The notes below the pieces were generated by a model. It saw nothing but the letters and a program-made list of their open reading frames with translations. It was not told the DNA's origin and did no database searches. From Pleomorphomonas sp. T1.2MG-36 (lineage in GTDB: Bacteria > Pseudomonadota > Alphaproteobacteria > Rhizobiales > Pleomorphomonadaceae): a DNA stretch of 64,000 nucleotides. A program made the translations under genes and the position numbers. Shown one piece after another: positions 39,062 to 48,185 of this stretch (its first letter is position 1; the number at the start of each line of letters is the position of its first letter). The stretch lies in NCBI RefSeq assembly GCF_950100655.1, contig NZ_CATNLY010000034.1, positions 310,001 through 374,000 of the forward strand. The letters are read 5' to 3'.

Positions 39062-40591
39062 TCAGGCGGAGGGCGCGGTCGGCGTCCCGAAGCAAAGCGC
39101 GGCAAGCCCGGCTTGGTCGAGGCCCTCGGTGGAAACGGTGGTCGCCACCTTGCCGTCCCGGAAGACGATGATGCGGTCGGCCATATAGACGAGCTCGGGC
39201 AGGTCGGAAGAAGCGAGCACCACCGCTCGTCCTTCGCCCGTCAGCTCGCGAAGCAGGGCATGAATGTCATAGCGAGCGCCGACGTCGACGCCGCGCGTCG
39301 GTTCGTCGAGCAGCAGGACCTCGGGCTCGCCGGCGATCGCCCGGGCGAACACCACTTTTTGCTGGTTGCCGCCGGAGAGTTCACGAACCTTCTGTCGCGG
39401 CCCCTTGGATTTCAGCTTCACCTTCGCGCCCAGATCCACCGCCCGCCGGGCCTCCTCGGCGCGGTCGAGAACGAGGCCGAAGCGGACGAGATCGTCGAGA
39501 TGCGGTAGCGACACGTTGCCGGCGATCGATGCCGACGACACAAGCCCCTCCTGACGCCGCTCGCGCGGCAGGAAGGCGAGCCCCTTGGCCCAGGCGGAGA
39601 CTGGCTCCTCGATCTTCACCGGTCGTCCGGCAAGGCTGATCGCGCCGTCATGGCCGCCGTCCGCCCCGACGATCGCGCGGATGACTTCGCTCTGGCCGGC
39701 ACCCTCAAGGCCGGCGAGACCAAGGATCTCGCCCTTGCGGACCTCGAACGTCACATCCTGTAGATAAGCTGTGGACAATCCCTCGACGCTGAGGGCCACT
39801 TCGCTCGAAACCGGCGCGAGGCGTGGCGGATATCCTTCGGCAAACCGGCGCCCGATCATCAACTCGATCACTTCGAGTTTCTGAAGTCCTGCGATGTCGC
39901 GCGTCGTCACCGTGGCGCCGTCGCGCAACACGGTGAGGCGATCGGCAAGCTCCATCACCTCGTCGAGCCGGTGCGACACGTAGATGATGCCGGCCCCCGC
40001 CGCCCGCAGGCGACGGATCACCGCGAACAGGCGTTGCGATTCCTCGGCCGACAGCGCCGCCGTCGGCTCATCCATCACGTAGAGACGGGCCGGCGCGCCA
40101 CCGTCTATGCTGGCATCCTGGAAGGCGGCGGCGATCTTCACCAGCATCTGGTCGCCCACCGTGAGGCGGGCCATCTTGCGTCCCGGCGGGATGTGATCGA
40201 CGCCGAGTCCCGCCAGCACGGCAGTGGCGCGGCGGTTGAGACCGTCCCAGTCGATCATGATGCCCCAGCGGCGCGGATAGTCACGGCCGAGGAAAATGTT
40301 CTCGGCCACCGACAGGTGCGGCACCACCGACAGTTCCTGGTGGATGAACCGCAGGCCGAGACGAAGCGCATCGGCCGGCGAAGCGATGGAGACCGGCGTG
40401 CCGTCGATGGCGACCGTTCCGGCGTCCGGCTTCACCACACCGGCCAGCACCTTGATCAGCGTCGACTTGCCGGCGCCGTTCTCCCCCATCAGGGCATGCA
40501 CCTCGCCGGCACGAACCTCCAGCGAGGCGCCGCCAAGCGCCCGGGCGCCGGCAAAGCTCTTGTCGAGGTCGTTGATCGAAAGCAGCGTCAT
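39062..40591 (-). CDS. Sugar ABC transporter ATP-binding protein, RbsA type
   Basis: A 509-residue double ATPase of the CUT2 family. In the first half: Walker A GENGAGKST, a LTVGDQ signature-like segment, and Walker B LYVMDEPTAALS. In the second half: GLEGAGQSE in place of Walker A (degenerate, as usual), LSGGNQQK, and VLLLDEPTRGVDVGA. ATG at 40591 gives the usual RbsA N-terminus (LLSINDLDKSFAGARAL); an ATG at 40630 would add 13 residues. It is 55 bp after the binding-protein stop. Confidence 0.95.
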   Translation of the reverse strand: MTLLSINDLDKSFAGARALGGASLEVRAGEVHALMGENGAGKSTLIKVLAGVVKPDAGTVAIDGTPVSIASPADALRLGLRFIHQELSVVPHLSVAENIFLGRDYPRRWGIMIDWDGLNRRATAVLAGLGVDHIPPGRKMARLTVGDQMLVKIAAAFQDASIDGGAPARLYVMDEPTAALSAEESQRLFAVIRRLRAAGAGIIYVSHRLDEVMELADRLTVLRDGATVTTRDIAGLQKLEVIELMIGRRFAEGYPPRLAPVSSEVALSVEGLSTAYLQDVTFEVRKGEILGLAGLEGAGQSEVIRAIVGADGGHDGAISLAGRPVKIEEPVSAWAKGLAFLPRERRQEGLVSSASIAGNVSLPHLDDLVRFGLVLDRAEEARRAVDLGAKVKLKSKGPRQKVRELSGGNQQKVVFARAIAGEPEVLLLDEPTRGVDVGARYDIHALLRELTGEGRAVVLASSDLPELVYMADRIIVFRDGKVATTVSTEGLDQAGLAALCFGTPTAPSA

Positions 40592-40646
40592 GTCGGAAAC
40601 CCGGGTCGGGAGGGCGGCAACGCCGCCCATCCATTGCGAAACGCCG

Positions 40647-41579
40647 TCAGTCCTTGACGTTGTCGGCGGTGATCAGCTTGGTCGGCACGTAGATGACCGA
40701 CGACTTCGGCGGCTTGCCGGAGAGCGTCTGCGCGACGGCCTCGGCGGCGGCCTTGCCGATGCCGTGGAAATCCTGCGCCATCGACGCTTCGAAGTTGCCA
40801 CCGGTGGCGATCGCCTCGCGAGCCTGCGGGTTGGCGTCGATGCCGGTGATGACGATGCCCTCGTCCTGCCGTCCCGCCGCCTCGATCGCCTGCAGAGCGC
40901 CGAGCGCCGGCTGGTCCCAGGCCGCCCAGACGGCCGAGATCGACCCCTTGTCCGGGTTGGCGGCGAGGATCGCCTCCATCTTGGCGCGGCTGTCGGCGAT
41001 GCCGCCGTCCGAAACGTCGGGCGTCACGCGGTCCAAGACCTTGATGTCGGGATTGTTGCCGAACACGGCGTCGGCGATCACGCCACGCACCTGCACCGGC
41101 GGAAAGGCGTCGAACACGAACATGACGACGTTGCCCTTGCCGCCGATCCGGTTGGCGACATAGGCGGCGGTGTCGGCAGCCATGGCATAGCCGTTCGACG
41201 TGACGTTGGTGACGAGATAGGGGCTGGCGCCCGCATCCATGCCGACCACCGGAATGCCGGCGTCCTTGACGGCGGCGAGCCCCGCCTCGACCTGCGCCGG
41301 ATCGACGTTGATCACCACCGCGTCGACCTTCTGCGTCGCGGCATCCTCAAGGCGAGAGATGACGGCGGCGACATCGCCCTTGGTATCGATGACGTTGACG
41401 TCCCAGGCCTTGTCCTTGGCGGCGGCCTGGAAGGCCTCGACGTAGAACTGGGTGCCCGGCTGGGCGAGATAGGGCGTGATCACCGCGATCTTGCCGGCCG
41501 CCATGGCGGCGCCGGTCGCGAACACGGCAGAAAGAAACAGCGCGGCGGCCGGAAGCCGCATGCGGAGCGTAGCAGTCAT
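40647..41579 (-). CDS. Sugar ABC transporter substrate-binding protein, ribose type
   Basis: A periplasmic type I binding protein of 310 residues with a Sec signal (cleavage after AMA near residue 28). The body has repeats of the peripla_BP fold: KIAVITPYLAQPGTQFY, VDAVVINVDPAQVEAGL, GIPVVGMDAG and ISAVWAAWDQPALGAL. The sugar cannot be told. ATG at 41579 follows GGGGA by 8 nt; an ATG at 41594 is possible. It is first gene of the leftward transport unit, preceded by a leader with strong nested inverted repeats. Confidence 0.92.
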   Translation of the reverse strand: MTATLRMRLPAAALFLSAVFATGAAMAAGKIAVITPYLAQPGTQFYVEAFQAAAKDKAWDVNVIDTKGDVAAVISRLEDAATQKVDAVVINVDPAQVEAGLAAVKDAGIPVVGMDAGASPYLVTNVTSNGYAMAADTAAYVANRIGGKGNVVMFVFDAFPPVQVRGVIADAVFGNNPDIKVLDRVTPDVSDGGIADSRAKMEAILAANPDKGSISAVWAAWDQPALGALQAIEAAGRQDEGIVITGIDANPQAREAIATGGNFEASMAQDFHGIGKAAAEAVAQTLSGKPPKSSVIYVPTKLITADNVKD

Positions 41580-41603
41580 GTGTGCGTTCCCCATTTTTCT
41601 CTA

Positions 41604-41648
41604 GGGCCGGTCGTCGGAGGCACCTGTCCTCCTTCTCCCCGCCGGCCC
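41604..41648 (-). promoter_or_regulatory. Nested inverted repeats in the leader of the sugar-binding protein gene
   Basis: GGGCCGG (41604-41610) pairs with CCGGCCC (41642-41648), and inside it GGAGG (41616-41620) pairs with CCTCC (41628-41632) across a 7-nt loop. In the minus-strand RNA this forms a two-part hairpin ending 9-24 nt before the candidate start codons. It could hinder or protect translation starts, or be a regulator site; no T-run follows. Confidence 0.4.
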
Positions 41649-41841
41649 AAAAACAGTTAGCAGCCGGAGGGATGCCGTTCAACACGAAGCCGGCCGATCG
41701 ATCGCGATTCCTGGCGTGTCGGCAAGGCCAAGCCTCTCGTCAAACGGGTCTTTTCGGTCGGAAAGCGACAAACCGCCATGGACAGGCCGTAGCCGGCGTG
41801 GTGATCTCGGCGGCGCATTCTTTGCCAGTCGGATCTCTTCC

Positions 41842-43314
41842 ATGATGACGCCCCTTCTCGTCGGCATCGACGTCGGCACCACCTCGGTCAAGGCCACGCT
41901 GTTCGACGCCGGTGGCACGGCGCTCCGCGCCTTCGCCGACCCGTATCCCATGCTGCGACCGGCACCCGGGCTCGCCGAACAGGACCCCGCCGATTGGACC
42001 AGGCGCGTTTCGGCGGCGCTGACGCGCCTGTCGGACGGTTTGACGGATGGCGCGGTCGCAGCCGTCGGCTTGACCAGCCAGGTCAACACCCATGTGTTCG
42101 TTGGCATGGACGGCGCGCCGCTGATGCCTGCCATCACCTGGCAGGACGGCCGCGCCGGCGCGGAAGCGGCCGAACTCGATGCGCAGATTTCCTCCGAGGA
42201 ACGCATCGGCTGGTGGGGGGCGCCGCTGCCGATCGATGCCAGCCATCCGCTTGCCCGGGCCCTCTGGTTGAAGCGGCATCACCCCGACCTCTGGGGGCGG
42301 ACGCGCTGGATGATGGCACCCAAGGACTATTGTCTTTTCCAGCTCACCGGCGAGCCGACGGCCGACCCGATGACCGCCTTCGGCGTCATCGATCAATCGC
42401 TCGCCTACGTGCCCCGCCTTCTCGACCTCGTTCCGGGCATCGCCGACCGTCTGCCACCGCTTCGGAGCTTCACCCAGTCAGCCGGCCGCATCCGGGCGGG
42501 ACTGCCGCTCGCCGGCGCACCGATGGTGACCGGCGCCATGGATGCCTGGGCCGGCCTCATCGGCACCGGCGCGCTTGGCAACGGCGAATGCATGTACCTG
42601 TCGGGCACGTCGGAGATCGTCGGTCTGGTGTCGAGCGTGCGCCATCCCGCCGCCGGCGTCATCGCATTCCCGACCTGTGAGGGCATCACCATGCATGCCG
42701 GCCCGACGCAGGCCGGCGGCGCCTCGCTCGCTTGGCTGTCGAACCTCACGGGACGCTCGCCCTCGGAGCTGTCGGCCCTCGTCGCCGCCAGCGATCCCCA
42801 TCGTCCGACGCCGCTGTTCCTGCCCCACCTTCAGGGCGAACGCGCCCCGATCTGGGATATCGGCGCGCGCGGCGCCTTCGTCGGGCTGGACGGCTCGATG
42901 GGACCGGCCGAGCTGACGCGCGCCGTCTTCGAGGGCGTGGCCTCATCGGTGCGTTGGCTGCTTGAGGCGCTGGAGGCATCGGCCGGGCGGGCGGCAACCG
43001 GCTTCTCGATGGCCGGCGGCGGCGGCGCTTCCGACCCGTGGTGCCAGATTCGCGCCGACATGCTGGACCGACCGATCCGCCGCCTCAAGACGCTCGATGC
43101 CGGCGTTCTCGGGGCCGCCATCCTGGCCGGTGTCGGTGCAGGCTGTTTCCCATCGATCGACGCGGCGGCGAGCAGCCTGGTCGTCACCGACCGCTTGTTC
43201 GAGCCCGACCCGTCACGGCGCGATCGGATGGATTTTCTCTATGGCGAGTATCGCGCACTCTACGCGGCGCTGAAGCCATTCAACGCGGCGCGCGCGGCCT
43301 TTTCCGGCTGGTAA
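41842..43314 (+). CDS. FGGY-family carbohydrate kinase
   Basis: A 490-residue sugar kinase. FGGY_N shows LLVGIDVGTTSVKATLFD, TSQVNTHVFVGMDG and AITWQDGRAG; FGGY_C shows VTGAMDAWAGLIGTGA, in which Asp is the usual catalytic base, YLSGTSEIVG, and GFSMAGGGGASDPWCQIRADML. The general form is close to xylulokinases, but substrate cannot be assigned. It is divergent from the transporter unit (262 bp between starts) and convergent with the PfkB kinase. ATG at 41842; 41845 is equivalent. Confidence 0.92.
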   Translation: MMTPLLVGIDVGTTSVKATLFDAGGTALRAFADPYPMLRPAPGLAEQDPADWTRRVSAALTRLSDGLTDGAVAAVGLTSQVNTHVFVGMDGAPLMPAITWQDGRAGAEAAELDAQISSEERIGWWGAPLPIDASHPLARALWLKRHHPDLWGRTRWMMAPKDYCLFQLTGEPTADPMTAFGVIDQSLAYVPRLLDLVPGIADRLPPLRSFTQSAGRIRAGLPLAGAPMVTGAMDAWAGLIGTGALGNGECMYLSGTSEIVGLVSSVRHPAAGVIAFPTCEGITMHAGPTQAGGASLAWLSNLTGRSPSELSALVAASDPHRPTPLFLPHLQGERAPIWDIGARGAFVGLDGSMGPAELTRAVFEGVASSVRWLLEALEASAGRAATGFSMAGGGGASDPWCQIRADMLDRPIRRLKTLDAGVLGAAILAGVGAGCFPSIDAAASSLVVTDRLFEPDPSRRDRMDFLYGEYRALYAALKPFNAARAAFSGW

Positions 43315-43326
43315 GCCGGCGAAAGC

Positions 43327-43349
43327 CCCCGGCAGCCGAACTGCCGGGG
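43327..43349. terminator. Bidirectional hairpin between convergent kinase genes
   Basis: CCCCGGCAG pairs with CTGCCGGGG over a CCGAA loop, a perfect 9-bp stem filling the 44-bp gap between the FGGY and PfkB stops. No T-run on either strand, but the position suggests transcript-end formation for both. Confidence 0.5.
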
Positions 43350-43358
43350 ACATCGTCG

Positions 43359-44372
43359 TCAGGTTCGCCAACCCCAGGCATCCGCCAGCTTCAGCGTCTC
43401 CTGCCAGCCGACCACGGATCCTGACGTGGTGACCGAACGCAGCGAGCAGGCCGCCGTGGCGTGTGCCAGCGCCAGCGATTTCTCGAGCGGCCAATCCTCG
43501 TGAACGCCATAGATCATGCCAGCGGCAAAGGCGTCGCCGGCCCCGTTGGCCCCGATCACCAGATCGGGCGGGATGGCGCACGAGGTTTTCCTGGCCACCG
43601 TGCCATCGCGCGTCACGGCGATGGCAAGCTTCGGCCAGTGAACCACCACCAGCTCCATGGCGCCATCGTCGAGCACCTTCCGCGCCGCCGCCTCGCAAAG
43701 GTCGGCGTCGGTCACGCCATGGCTGACGGTGGGAAGCCCGGCCAACGCTCCGATCTCGACGTCATTGACCACGACATAGTCGAGATGATCGAGACAGGGC
43801 ATGACGGTATCGGCGAGGATGCGGGGTTCGAGGCTGGCCAGCTCGATGTTGGTCTTGAGTCCAGCCGCGCGCGCCTTCTTGAGTATCGTCACCCAGCCAT
43901 TGTCGCCATCCTCCCAGACGCCGTCGAGCTGCTTATGGAAGCCCGGCAGCCCCAGGTGAAGGATGCGCCCAGTCGTCGCCGCGAGATCGAAATGATCGGG
44001 CGTGAGCGCCGCCGCCACCGCTTTCGCGAACAGATGCGTACGGCGGTGGGTCGCCGCAGAGGCATAGGCGTCGGTAAACTGCGTCGGCAGCGAACCGTCG
44101 ACGTGCATTTGGCGGTGATCGATGCCAGCTTCCTCGGCGATGCCGCGCAGAAACCGCCCGCCTTCGTCGTCACCGACGATGGCGATGGTCTCAACGGGCA
44201 TGTTCGGATCGAGATGGCGGATATCGACCGCAAGGTTGCAGCCGGAACCGCCGCCGGCCAGTTCCTGGGAGAGGATTTCGACAATGCCGTCCTCCTCCGG
44301 CCAGAAGCTGACCACGCGGTTGTTGTCGACGCACCAGGTCCCTCCGGTGACGATGCCGCGTCTTGCCGCCAT
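43359..44372 (-). CDS. PfkB-family carbohydrate kinase
   Basis: A 337-residue ribokinase-fold sugar kinase. N-terminal sugar-binding glycines GGGSGCNLAVDI near residue 40, VNDVEIGALAG mid-chain, and the C-terminal anion-hole motif IGANGAGDAFAAGMIYG with catalytic Asp. Its ATG lies 2 nt after the aldolase stop, so the two enzymes work together; phosphorylation of a ketose or ketose phosphate before aldol cleavage is the natural reading. The substrate is unknown. Confidence 0.9.
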   Translation of the reverse strand: MAARRGIVTGGTWCVDNNRVVSFWPEEDGIVEILSQELAGGGSGCNLAVDIRHLDPNMPVETIAIVGDDEGGRFLRGIAEEAGIDHRQMHVDGSLPTQFTDAYASAATHRRTHLFAKAVAAALTPDHFDLAATTGRILHLGLPGFHKQLDGVWEDGDNGWVTILKKARAAGLKTNIELASLEPRILADTVMPCLDHLDYVVVNDVEIGALAGLPTVSHGVTDADLCEAAARKVLDDGAMELVVVHWPKLAIAVTRDGTVARKTSCAIPPDLVIGANGAGDAFAAGMIYGVHEDWPLEKSLALAHATAACSLRSVTTSGSVVGWQETLKLADAWGWRT

Positions 44373-44374
44373 GA

Positions 44375-45403
44375 TCAGGCGAGCCCGGCCTTGAGCGGCT
44401 TCTCCGTCACTTCAAGATCGGCGGCGAGCTCGCGACTCGGCTTGATCCCGGCCTTGGCGAGATCGCCGTGGTAGGACTTTACCGCCTCCGACGGCGTGAG
44501 ATCGCCGCTCGCCACCGCCCGCATATGCTTGACCATGCTGAGCGGATCCTCGGCGAGGTTGATCTTGCGGCCGAACAGAGCGACGCGGGCGCCGTATTTC
44601 TCGGACTGGAAGAGCAGCTCGTAGCAATCGCGCGTCGTGCCGGCGCCACCGCCAAGCACGCCGACGATGATCGTCGGATCGTAGGAGGCCAGCTCCTCCA
44701 TCGCCCTGGGGCCGTTGTAGGCGATCTTCAGGAACTCCGGCCGGTCGGCCTTCGTCACGCCGGCAAGGCAGCGGGCGATGCAGTCGTTGATGTAGTGCGG
44801 CACGAGATCGGCATCGATACCGGTGTCGACATTGGGGTTGAACACCTCAAGGAAGTACTTGAAGCCGTTCAGCGATGCCTCGTAGCGGAAATCGCTAAAC
44901 GCCTCGAGCGAGGCGTAGTCGTGATCGAGATCGTTGTTGAAGGTCATCGAATAGAGGCCGAGGTCGGTGCCGACCAGCGGTGCGCCGGGCGCCGGATCGA
45001 CGGTGCCGGTCGTCACGCGCGACAGCGACGCGGTGCGGAACGGCCGCGACGGCTTCTTGGGGTAGACGCCACCACGTACGAACCAGATGTCGGTCGTGTC
45101 GTTGGCGCGGATGGCCGGCTTCACCTTGGAATTCTTGTAGACGCCATGTTCGTTGAGCAGCTCAAGACTGGAGGCCGACGTCAGCATGATATCGACGATG
45201 TCCTGCTCGACGATGGCGCGGACGTTCTCAAGAAACTCCGGGCGCGTCTGGTAGCGACCGAGCGTTCCGTCCTTGGCTCTGAGGGGACCGGCGCCGGGGA
45301 TCGACGGCCCCATGTCCGGGTCCTTGGCATCGGCGATGATGAAATCGGCGCGCGTGTAGGCGCCCGCCCGGATGCGGGCAAGCTTCTCGTCAAGACGGAA
45401 CAT
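44375..45403 (-). CDS. Class I aldolase, DeoC/LacD/FbaB-like barrel
   Basis: A 342-residue TIM-barrel protein with Schiff-base type active site: FLKIAYNGPRAMEEL carries the likely Lys, followed by IIVGVLGGGAGTTRDCYELLFQSEKYGARVALFGRKI, the phosphate-binding Gly-rich strand and the barrel-end GR motif. The N-terminal RADFIIADAKDPDMG is peculiar to this subgroup, which I cannot tie to a characterised aldolase. It should cleave a sugar phosphate or bisphosphate made by the adjacent kinases. GGAG lies 6 nt before the ATG. It is first gene of a two-gene leftward operon with the PfkB kinase. Confidence 0.82.
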   Translation of the reverse strand: MFRLDEKLARIRAGAYTRADFIIADAKDPDMGPSIPGAGPLRAKDGTLGRYQTRPEFLENVRAIVEQDIVDIMLTSASSLELLNEHGVYKNSKVKPAIRANDTTDIWFVRGGVYPKKPSRPFRTASLSRVTTGTVDPAPGAPLVGTDLGLYSMTFNNDLDHDYASLEAFSDFRYEASLNGFKYFLEVFNPNVDTGIDADLVPHYINDCIARCLAGVTKADRPEFLKIAYNGPRAMEELASYDPTIIVGVLGGGAGTTRDCYELLFQSEKYGARVALFGRKINLAEDPLSMVKHMRAVASGDLTPSEAVKSYHGDLAKAGIKPSRELAADLEVTEKPLKAGLA

Positions 45404-45736
45404 CGGTCACTCCAATCCGCCGGTGCCGGGCCCTCCCCGGCCGCGCGGCTCCACGTTTCCTCCCGCCCTCCTGCCAACGGCGAAAAGGCGGCCCATTTTC
45501 TTGCGCTCGGGTCGCAGCCCGATCCACGGATCGTCACGCGCCCGCCCCGCATGTTGTGACGGTTCAAAGCGGGTGACAAGCCCCGTTCCGGCTTAAGGGC
45601 AGTGCTTGACGGCCGATGCGACCAAAGACGGAAGGCGCGTCGCCTGCACCCCAAGGCCCATGCTTCCGCGCAAGGCGCGATCCCGATATAGCTTGCCCCA
45701 GGCCCACAGCAGGCTCCGTCCTAGCGGGAGAAAACA
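45404..45736. other. Intergenic region between divergent genes
   Basis: 333 bp between the aldolase start and the flavoprotein start. It must hold the promoters of both. GC-rich repeats near 45431-45449 (including a GCCGCGCGGC palindrome) are the only structure seen; no recognised operator, no gene with a ribosome site. Confidence 0.4.
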
Positions 45737-46948
45737 ATGAGCGATCCCATTGTCATCATTGGCGCCGGCCAGGCAGCCGCCGCCTTCGCGGGCAAGCTCC
45801 GCGCGCTCGGGTCCGACCGTCCCGTGACGATCGTGGGCGACGAGCCGGTCCTGCCCTACCAGCGTCCGCCGCTGTCCAAGAAGTATCTTGTCGGCGAGGC
45901 GACCTTCGACCGGCTGCTGCTGAAGCCGCCGGCCTGGTACGAAGCCAATGACGTGACGGTGCTGACCGGCCGCAAGGCCACCGCAATCGACAGGACGCGA
46001 CGGGTCGCCGCCCTCGATGACGGACAGGAGCTTGCCTATGCCACTCTGGTTCTGGCGACCGGCGCCACGCCGCGCCGCCTTCCGCCGGTGATCGGCGGCG
46101 ACCTTCAGGGCGTCTACACGCTCCGCGACAAGGCCGACGCCGACGCGCTGATGGCGGATTTCCAACCCGGGCGTCGCCTGCTGGTGATCGGCGGCGGCTA
46201 TGTCGGCCTGGAGACGGCGGCGGTTGCCAGAACGCGCGGCCTCGAGGTCACGGTCATCGAACTCGCCGACCGCATCCTGAAGCGCGTCGCCGCCGCCGCG
46301 ACGGCGGACCTCGTCCGCGATCTGCATCGCACCCACGGCGTCGACATCCTCGAAAGCACGTCCATCGTTCGTCTGGTCGGCACCGAAGGTCACCTTACCG
46401 GTGCCGAGCTGATGGACGGCAGGACGATCGCCGCCGATCTCGCCGTCGTCGGCATCGGTGTGGCGCCCAATGCGGGCTTGGCCGAAGCCTCGGGCCTTGC
46501 CGTCGACGACGGCATCCTGGTCGACGAGCTCGCACGCACCTCCGACCCCGACATTCTTGCAATCGGCGACTGCGCGCGCTTCCCTTACGGTGATCGGCTG
46601 GTTCGCCTTGAGTCGGTGCAGAACGCTTTCGACCAAGGAGAAGCCGCCGCCGCGGCGCTGATCGGCATGGGCGGCGCCTACGTGCCGCAACCATGGTTCT
46701 GGTCCGACCAGTATGACGCCAAGCTGCAGATCGCCGGCCTCCACCACGGTTACGACGACACGCTGAAGGCGGACGGCCCACGCCCGGGCAGCCACGCGGT
46801 CTGGTATTTTGCGGCAGGGGCGATGATCGCCGTCGACGCTTTCAATTTCCCCGCCGCCTTCGTGACGGCGAAAAAGCTTCTGGAAGCCGGCAAGCGCATA
46901 GCCCGTCACGACATCGAGACGAAGCCGCTCAAGGAACTGCTGGGATGA
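45737..46948 (+). CDS. Ferredoxin reductase-like FAD/NAD(P)-dependent oxidoreductase
   Basis: A 403-residue pyridine nucleotide-disulfide oxidoreductase without the redox disulfide, of the putidaredoxin/rhodocoxin reductase type. Seen: IVIIGAGQAAAAFA (FAD), LPYQRPPLSKKYLVG, LVLATGATPRRLP, LLVIGGGYVGLETAAVA (NAD), DPDILAIGDCARF, and a C-terminal reductase domain with WFWSDQYDAKLQIAG. It should pass electrons from NAD(P)H to a [2Fe-2S] ferredoxin, perhaps for a cytochrome P450 or dioxygenase not in the window. GGGAGAAAACA precedes the ATG. Monocistronic by spacing. Confidence 0.92.
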   Translation: MSDPIVIIGAGQAAAAFAGKLRALGSDRPVTIVGDEPVLPYQRPPLSKKYLVGEATFDRLLLKPPAWYEANDVTVLTGRKATAIDRTRRVAALDDGQELAYATLVLATGATPRRLPPVIGGDLQGVYTLRDKADADALMADFQPGRRLLVIGGGYVGLETAAVARTRGLEVTVIELADRILKRVAAAATADLVRDLHRTHGVDILESTSIVRLVGTEGHLTGAELMDGRTIAADLAVVGIGVAPNAGLAEASGLAVDDGILVDELARTSDPDILAIGDCARFPYGDRLVRLESVQNAFDQGEAAAAALIGMGGAYVPQPWFWSDQYDAKLQIAGLHHGYDDTLKADGPRPGSHAVWYFAAGAMIAVDAFNFPAAFVTAKKLLEAGKRIARHDIETKPLKELLG

Positions 46949-47103
46949 GAAGAAGGGGCTCGGGCCGTCCTCGACGCAAGAACATTACGAGGACGGACCC
47001 GGTGTCCATTCGGACCGGCCGGCTACGCGCGACCTGATGCCGACGCAGAGGAGTTTCGTCGATCATGGTTGCGATTCGGTTTCCGGGCACAATTTTGCCG
47101 ACT

Positions 47104-47189
47104 TCAACATATGGCCCAAAATGAACCGAAGGGGTGCTATATGTTGATCGCCTCGGCAGCACGCCCCCATTCGCGTTGCAAATTGCAAC
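47104..47189. other. Two inverted repeats downstream of gpsA
   Basis: TCAACATAT (47104-47112) is repeated as ATATGTTGA at 47139-47147, a perfect 9-bp inverted repeat around a 26-nt spacer. At 47175-47189 GTTGCAA-A-TTGCAAC is a perfect 15-bp odd palindrome. Both lie in the 253-bp gap between the flavoprotein gene and the end of gpsA, where no promoter for a known gene is expected. The area is richer in A and T than the flanks. Role unknown. Confidence 0.4.
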
Positions 47190-47201
47190 GGCCAGCCGAT
47201 T

Positions 47202-48185
47202 TCAGATGATATTTTCCCGCTTGAGCGGACGCGCCATCAGCCGGTCGACGGCATCGTCGACCGAAAGGCGGCCGGCGAGCACCTCGGCCACGGCGGCCAT
47301 GATCGGAACCTCGACCGAAAAGTCGGCCGCCTTCTGAACGGCGATACCGACGGTAGCAGCGCCTTCAGCCAGTTTGCCGAAGCTTGCCGGCGGCTCTCCC
47401 CGGCCGATGCCAAGCCCGAAGGAATAGTTTCGCGACTGGGTGGACGAGCAGGTCAGCACCAGATCGCCAAAGCCGGAGAGGCCCATCAGCGTCTCGGCCT
47501 CGGCACCGAAGGCGGCGGCCAGCCGGCGCATCTCGACGAAGCCGCGCGTGATGACGGCCGCCTGCGCCGACGCACCGAGCGCGCGGCCGGCGACGATGCC
47601 GGCGGCGATCGCCAACACGTTCTTCAACGCGCCGCCCATCTCGACGCCGGCGATGTCGGTGGCGGCATAGGGCCGGAACGTGGGACCGGCGAGCCGGCGG
47701 CAAATGGCGTCGGCAAGCGCCGCGTCCTCGGCGGCGATCGTCACCGCCGTCGGCAAGCCGCGCGCCACATCGTCGGCGAAACCAGGCCCCGACAGCACAG
47801 CCACTCGCCGACCCGGAAGCGCCGCCCCGATTGCGACCGACGGCCGGGCGCCGGTTGCCTGTTCGATGCCCTTGGCGCAGGAGACGATCGCCGTTTCCGA
47901 CCCGACGACCTCGGCAAGCGTCGCCGCCGCCAGTCGGCAGGACTGGGCGGGTACGGCAAGGAGCACGAGCTCGACACCCGCAAGCGAGGCCGGATCGAAA
48001 TGGGCCGTTATCGCCGACGGAAAGACGGCATCCGGAAGATGCGCGCTACGCCGCGTGGCGTTCAGCCTGTCGGCCTCGCCGGCATCCCGGCCGCAAAGGA
48101 TCACCTCGGCGCCCGCCCGCGCCGCCGTCAACGCCAACGCCGAGCCCCAGGCGCCGGCTCCGTAGACGCCGATGGTGTTGGTCAT
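47202..48185 (-). CDS. gpsA: NAD(P)H-dependent glycerol-3-phosphate dehydrogenase
   Basis: Reduces dihydroxyacetone phosphate to sn-glycerol-3-phosphate for phospholipid synthesis. The 327 residues show the N-terminal dinucleotide site [44 protein letters not shown], the catalytic Lys in [14 protein letters not shown], and [21 protein letters not shown]. Its ATG overlaps the tsaD stop by 4 nt (ATGA), so it is translated by coupling with tsaD. Confidence 0.97.
   Translation of the reverse strand: MTNTIGVYGAGAWGSALALTAARAGAEVILCGRDAGEADRLNATRRSAHLPDAVFPSAITAHFDPASLAGVELVLLAVPAQSCRLAAATLAEVVGSETAIVSCAKGIEQATGARPSVAIGAALPGRRVAVLSGPGFADDVARGLPTAVTIAAEDAALADAICRRLAGPTFRPYAATDIAGVEMGGALKNVLAIAAGIVAGRALGASAQAAVITRGFVEMRRLAAAFGAEAETLMGLSGFGDLVLTCSSTQSRNYSFGLGIGRGEPPASFGKLAEGAATVGIAVQKAADFSVEVPIMAAVAEVLAGRLSVDDAVDRLMARPLKRENII

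Noticed and set aside
34566..45403. Sulfoquinovose degradation locus, suggested by the YihS-like isomerase, PfkB kinase and aldolase
   Set aside because: No sulfoquinovosidase, sulfolactaldehyde reductase or dehydrogenase, or sulfonate exporter is seen; the glycosidase is GH36 and the aldolase does not resemble YihT.
47175..47189. GTTGCAAATTGCAAC as the gpsA terminator
   Set aside because: The arms leave only a one-base centre and no T-run follows on the minus strand, so it is not a terminator hairpin.
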